Shown one piece after another: positions 7,021 to 7,273 of a stretch of 7,273 nt of DNA. This DNA is from JBAPRR01 sp049281195 (GTDB lineage Bacteria > Actinomycetota > Acidimicrobiia > Acidimicrobiales > CAVXTF01). Both the position numbers and the translations under genes were made by a program. The stretch is taken from NCBI GenBank assembly GCA_049281195.1, contig JBAPRR010000229.1:1-7273 (forward strand). The letters are read 5' to 3'. A model generated the notes under the pieces. That model saw nothing but the letters and a program-made list of their open reading frames with translations, searched no databases and was not told the DNA's origin. Each line of letters opens with the position of its first letter. Within the stretch, counting starts at the first letter, position 1.

Positions 7021-7023
7021 GCG
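6994..7023 (-). promoter_or_regulatory. Candidate ArgR operator (ARG boxes) before argC
   Basis: In the gene direction, CGCATGACTATGCA (7023-7010) contains the perfect palindrome GCAT-N4-ATGC and matches 7 of 10 half-site bases of the E. coli type TGAAT-N4-ATTCA box. AGGATGTATATTCA (7007-6994) matches 8 of 10. TGCAT-type half-sites are usual in actinobacterial ARG boxes. The stretch is the only AT-rich part of the leader and sits at the operon start, where ArgR is expected to bind. Caution: the two cores are centred 16 bp apart, not the roughly 20-21 bp of classical box pairs, so perhaps only one is a true box. Confidence 0.45.
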
Positions 7024-7025
7024 AA
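6996..7025 (-). promoter_or_regulatory. Candidate arg operon promoter
   Basis: TTCGCA (7025-7020, 4 of 6 with TTGACA) and TATATT (7001-6996, 5 of 6 with TATAAT) are separated by 18 nt. Transcription would begin near 6989, three bases before GTG 6986, giving a nearly leaderless argC message and placing the promoter inside the ARG-box candidate, a sensible arrangement for repression. It is an inference from motif match only; no better -10 is visible further upstream. Confidence 0.3.
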
Positions 7026-7039
7026 CCTCCCTCAGGTTC
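7023..7039. repeat. Perfect 6-bp inverted repeat over the leader ribosome binding site
   Basis: GAACCT (7023-7028) and AGGTTC (7034-7039) with a 5-nt loop. In the arg direction the loop and 3' arm hold the GAGGGAGG Shine-Dalgarno sequence of the small ORF starting at 7020, so folding of an RNA would mask it. It directly adjoins the ARG-box candidate and could alternatively be a protein-binding site. Confidence 0.5.
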
Positions 7040-7050
7040 TGGCCACCCCC

Positions 7051-7070
7051 CACGTCACCTCACGTCACCT
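7051..7070. repeat. Tandem duplication of a 10-mer
   Basis: CACGTCACCT occurs twice head to tail (7051-7060 and 7061-7070) in the region between the divergent genes. The spacing of 10 bp puts both copies on the same face of the DNA, as for a tandem binding site, but a slippage duplication without function is equally possible. Confidence 0.85.
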
Positions 7071-7125
7071 CGACCCCTCGTCGCCGCCCGCGGTCGCCCC
7101 GGTCGCAGGGACTTGTCCGCTGGCT

Positions 7126-7142
7126 CTGACGAATTCCGTCAG
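7126..7142. repeat. Perfect inverted repeat CTGACG-N5-CGTCAG
   Basis: Six-base arms CTGACG (7126-7131) and CGTCAG (7137-7142) around AATTC. Not followed by a T-run on either strand, so not a typical intrinsic terminator. Its compact symmetry fits a dimeric repressor site or a small hairpin in the leader of the plus-strand gene. Confidence 0.6.
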
Positions 7143-7150
7143 CCTTAGCC

Positions 7151-7178
7151 CTGATCCACCGATGAAGGTCGAGATCAG
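7151..7178. repeat. Inverted repeat CTGATC-N16-GATCAG
   Basis: Arms at 7151-7156 and 7173-7178, identical as reverse complements, with a 16-nt loop. It lies between two other inverted repeats, so it may be part of a folded RNA leader; a chance match of this length is also possible. Confidence 0.4.
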
Positions 7179-7182
7179 ATAG

Positions 7183-7196
7183 CCGCGTATCCGCGG
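7183..7196. repeat. Short hairpin CCGCG-TATC-CGCGG
   Basis: Five GC pairs closing a 4-nt loop (7183-7187 with 7192-7196). It lies about 55 nt before the plus-strand ribosome binding site and has no T-run after it, so it is not a canonical terminator. Confidence 0.45.
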
Positions 7197-7252
7197 AAAG
7201 AGCCTCCCTGGCTGGGAAAATGACGATGTCTAAGGCGTCTTTTCACGGCAGC

Positions 7253-7260
7253 AAAGGAGG
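7253..7260 (+). promoter_or_regulatory. Strong ribosome binding site of a divergent gene
   Basis: AAAGGAGG, a full match to the anti-Shine-Dalgarno sequence, followed after 8 nt by GTG at 7269-7271. It is the best ribosome binding site in the window and indicates a plus-strand gene that runs off the right edge. Confidence 0.6.
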
Positions 7261-7268
7261 CACTTTCT

Positions 7269-7273
7269 GTGAC
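7269..7273 (+). CDS. Start of an unidentified divergent gene, cut by window edge
   Basis: Only GTG plus two bases are visible. The call rests on the AAAGGAGG at 7253-7260 with ideal spacing and on the divergent position relative to argC. Nothing can be said of the product. If real, the 250 bases to argC carry the control regions of both transcription units. Confidence 0.45.

Larger units (their letters stand above)
7021..7268. other. Region between divergent genes, no convincing ORF
   Basis: About 250 bases between the arg operon and the presumed plus-strand gene. It holds inverted repeats at 7023-7039, 7126-7142, 7151-7178 and 7183-7196, and the tandem 10-mer at 7051-7070. I see no tRNA, no known riboswitch that I can identify, no CRISPR and no clear -10/-35 pair for the plus-strand gene. 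The clustering of inverted repeats at 7126-7196 could reflect a structured 5' leader or operators of that gene. Confidence 0.6.

Noticed and set aside
7222..7243. GACG-N10-CGTC followed by TTTT as a terminator on the plus strand
   Set aside because: The stem has only four pairs with a large loop, and it lies just upstream of a strong ribosome binding site, where a terminator without an upstream gene is unlikely.

Overview
The window is almost entirely one arginine-biosynthesis operon on the minus strand. It reads argC-argJ-argBD-argF-argR-argG from right to left and comes from a GC-rich genome. The gene order, the place of argR between argF and argG, the frequent GTG starts and the actinobacterial style of ArgJ, ArgR and ArgG all point to Actinomycetota. 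The exact lineage cannot be settled by eye. The ArgF sequence (SLRTR instead of STRTR at the phosphate loop) suggests a lineage outside the well-studied Mycobacterium, Corynebacterium and Streptomyces, but this is a weak hint.

Layout: 7273-7021 is a gene-poor region between two divergent genes. It holds several inverted repeats, a tandem 10-mer, and at its right edge a strong ribosome binding site plus GTG that seem to start an unseen plus-strand gene. The arg operator/promoter candidate lies at about 6994-7025. Then follow argC (6986 or 7004 to 5958), argJ (5961-4792), a single 753-codon reading frame that joins acetylglutamate kinase (ArgB) to acetylornithine aminotransferase (ArgD) (4795-2534), argF (2537-1593), argR (1596-1120) and argG (1070 to beyond base 1, about 356 of roughly 400 residues visible). 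The first four junctions all overlap by exactly 4 nt (GTGA or ATGA). The only gap is argR-argG, and it is filled mainly by three tandem copies of a 15-bp unit that carries the argR stop codon.

Together the genes convert N-acetylglutamate to argininosuccinate. ArgB phosphorylates N-acetylglutamate, ArgC reduces the acyl phosphate to the semialdehyde, ArgD transaminates it to N-acetylornithine, ArgJ moves the acetyl group back to glutamate (acetyl recycling), ArgF makes citrulline and ArgG makes argininosuccinate. ArgR is the arginine-responsive repressor and probably acts on the operator in front of argC. argH is expected past the left edge but is not visible.

The main unusual feature is the in-frame ArgB-ArgD fusion, which joins two non-consecutive steps of the pathway (2 and 4, skipping ArgC). 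Secondary points are the triplicated argR stop segment, an inserted 7-residue repeat near the ArgB active site, and an ambiguous argC start overlapped by an out-of-frame small ORF that has the best Shine-Dalgarno sequence in the leader.
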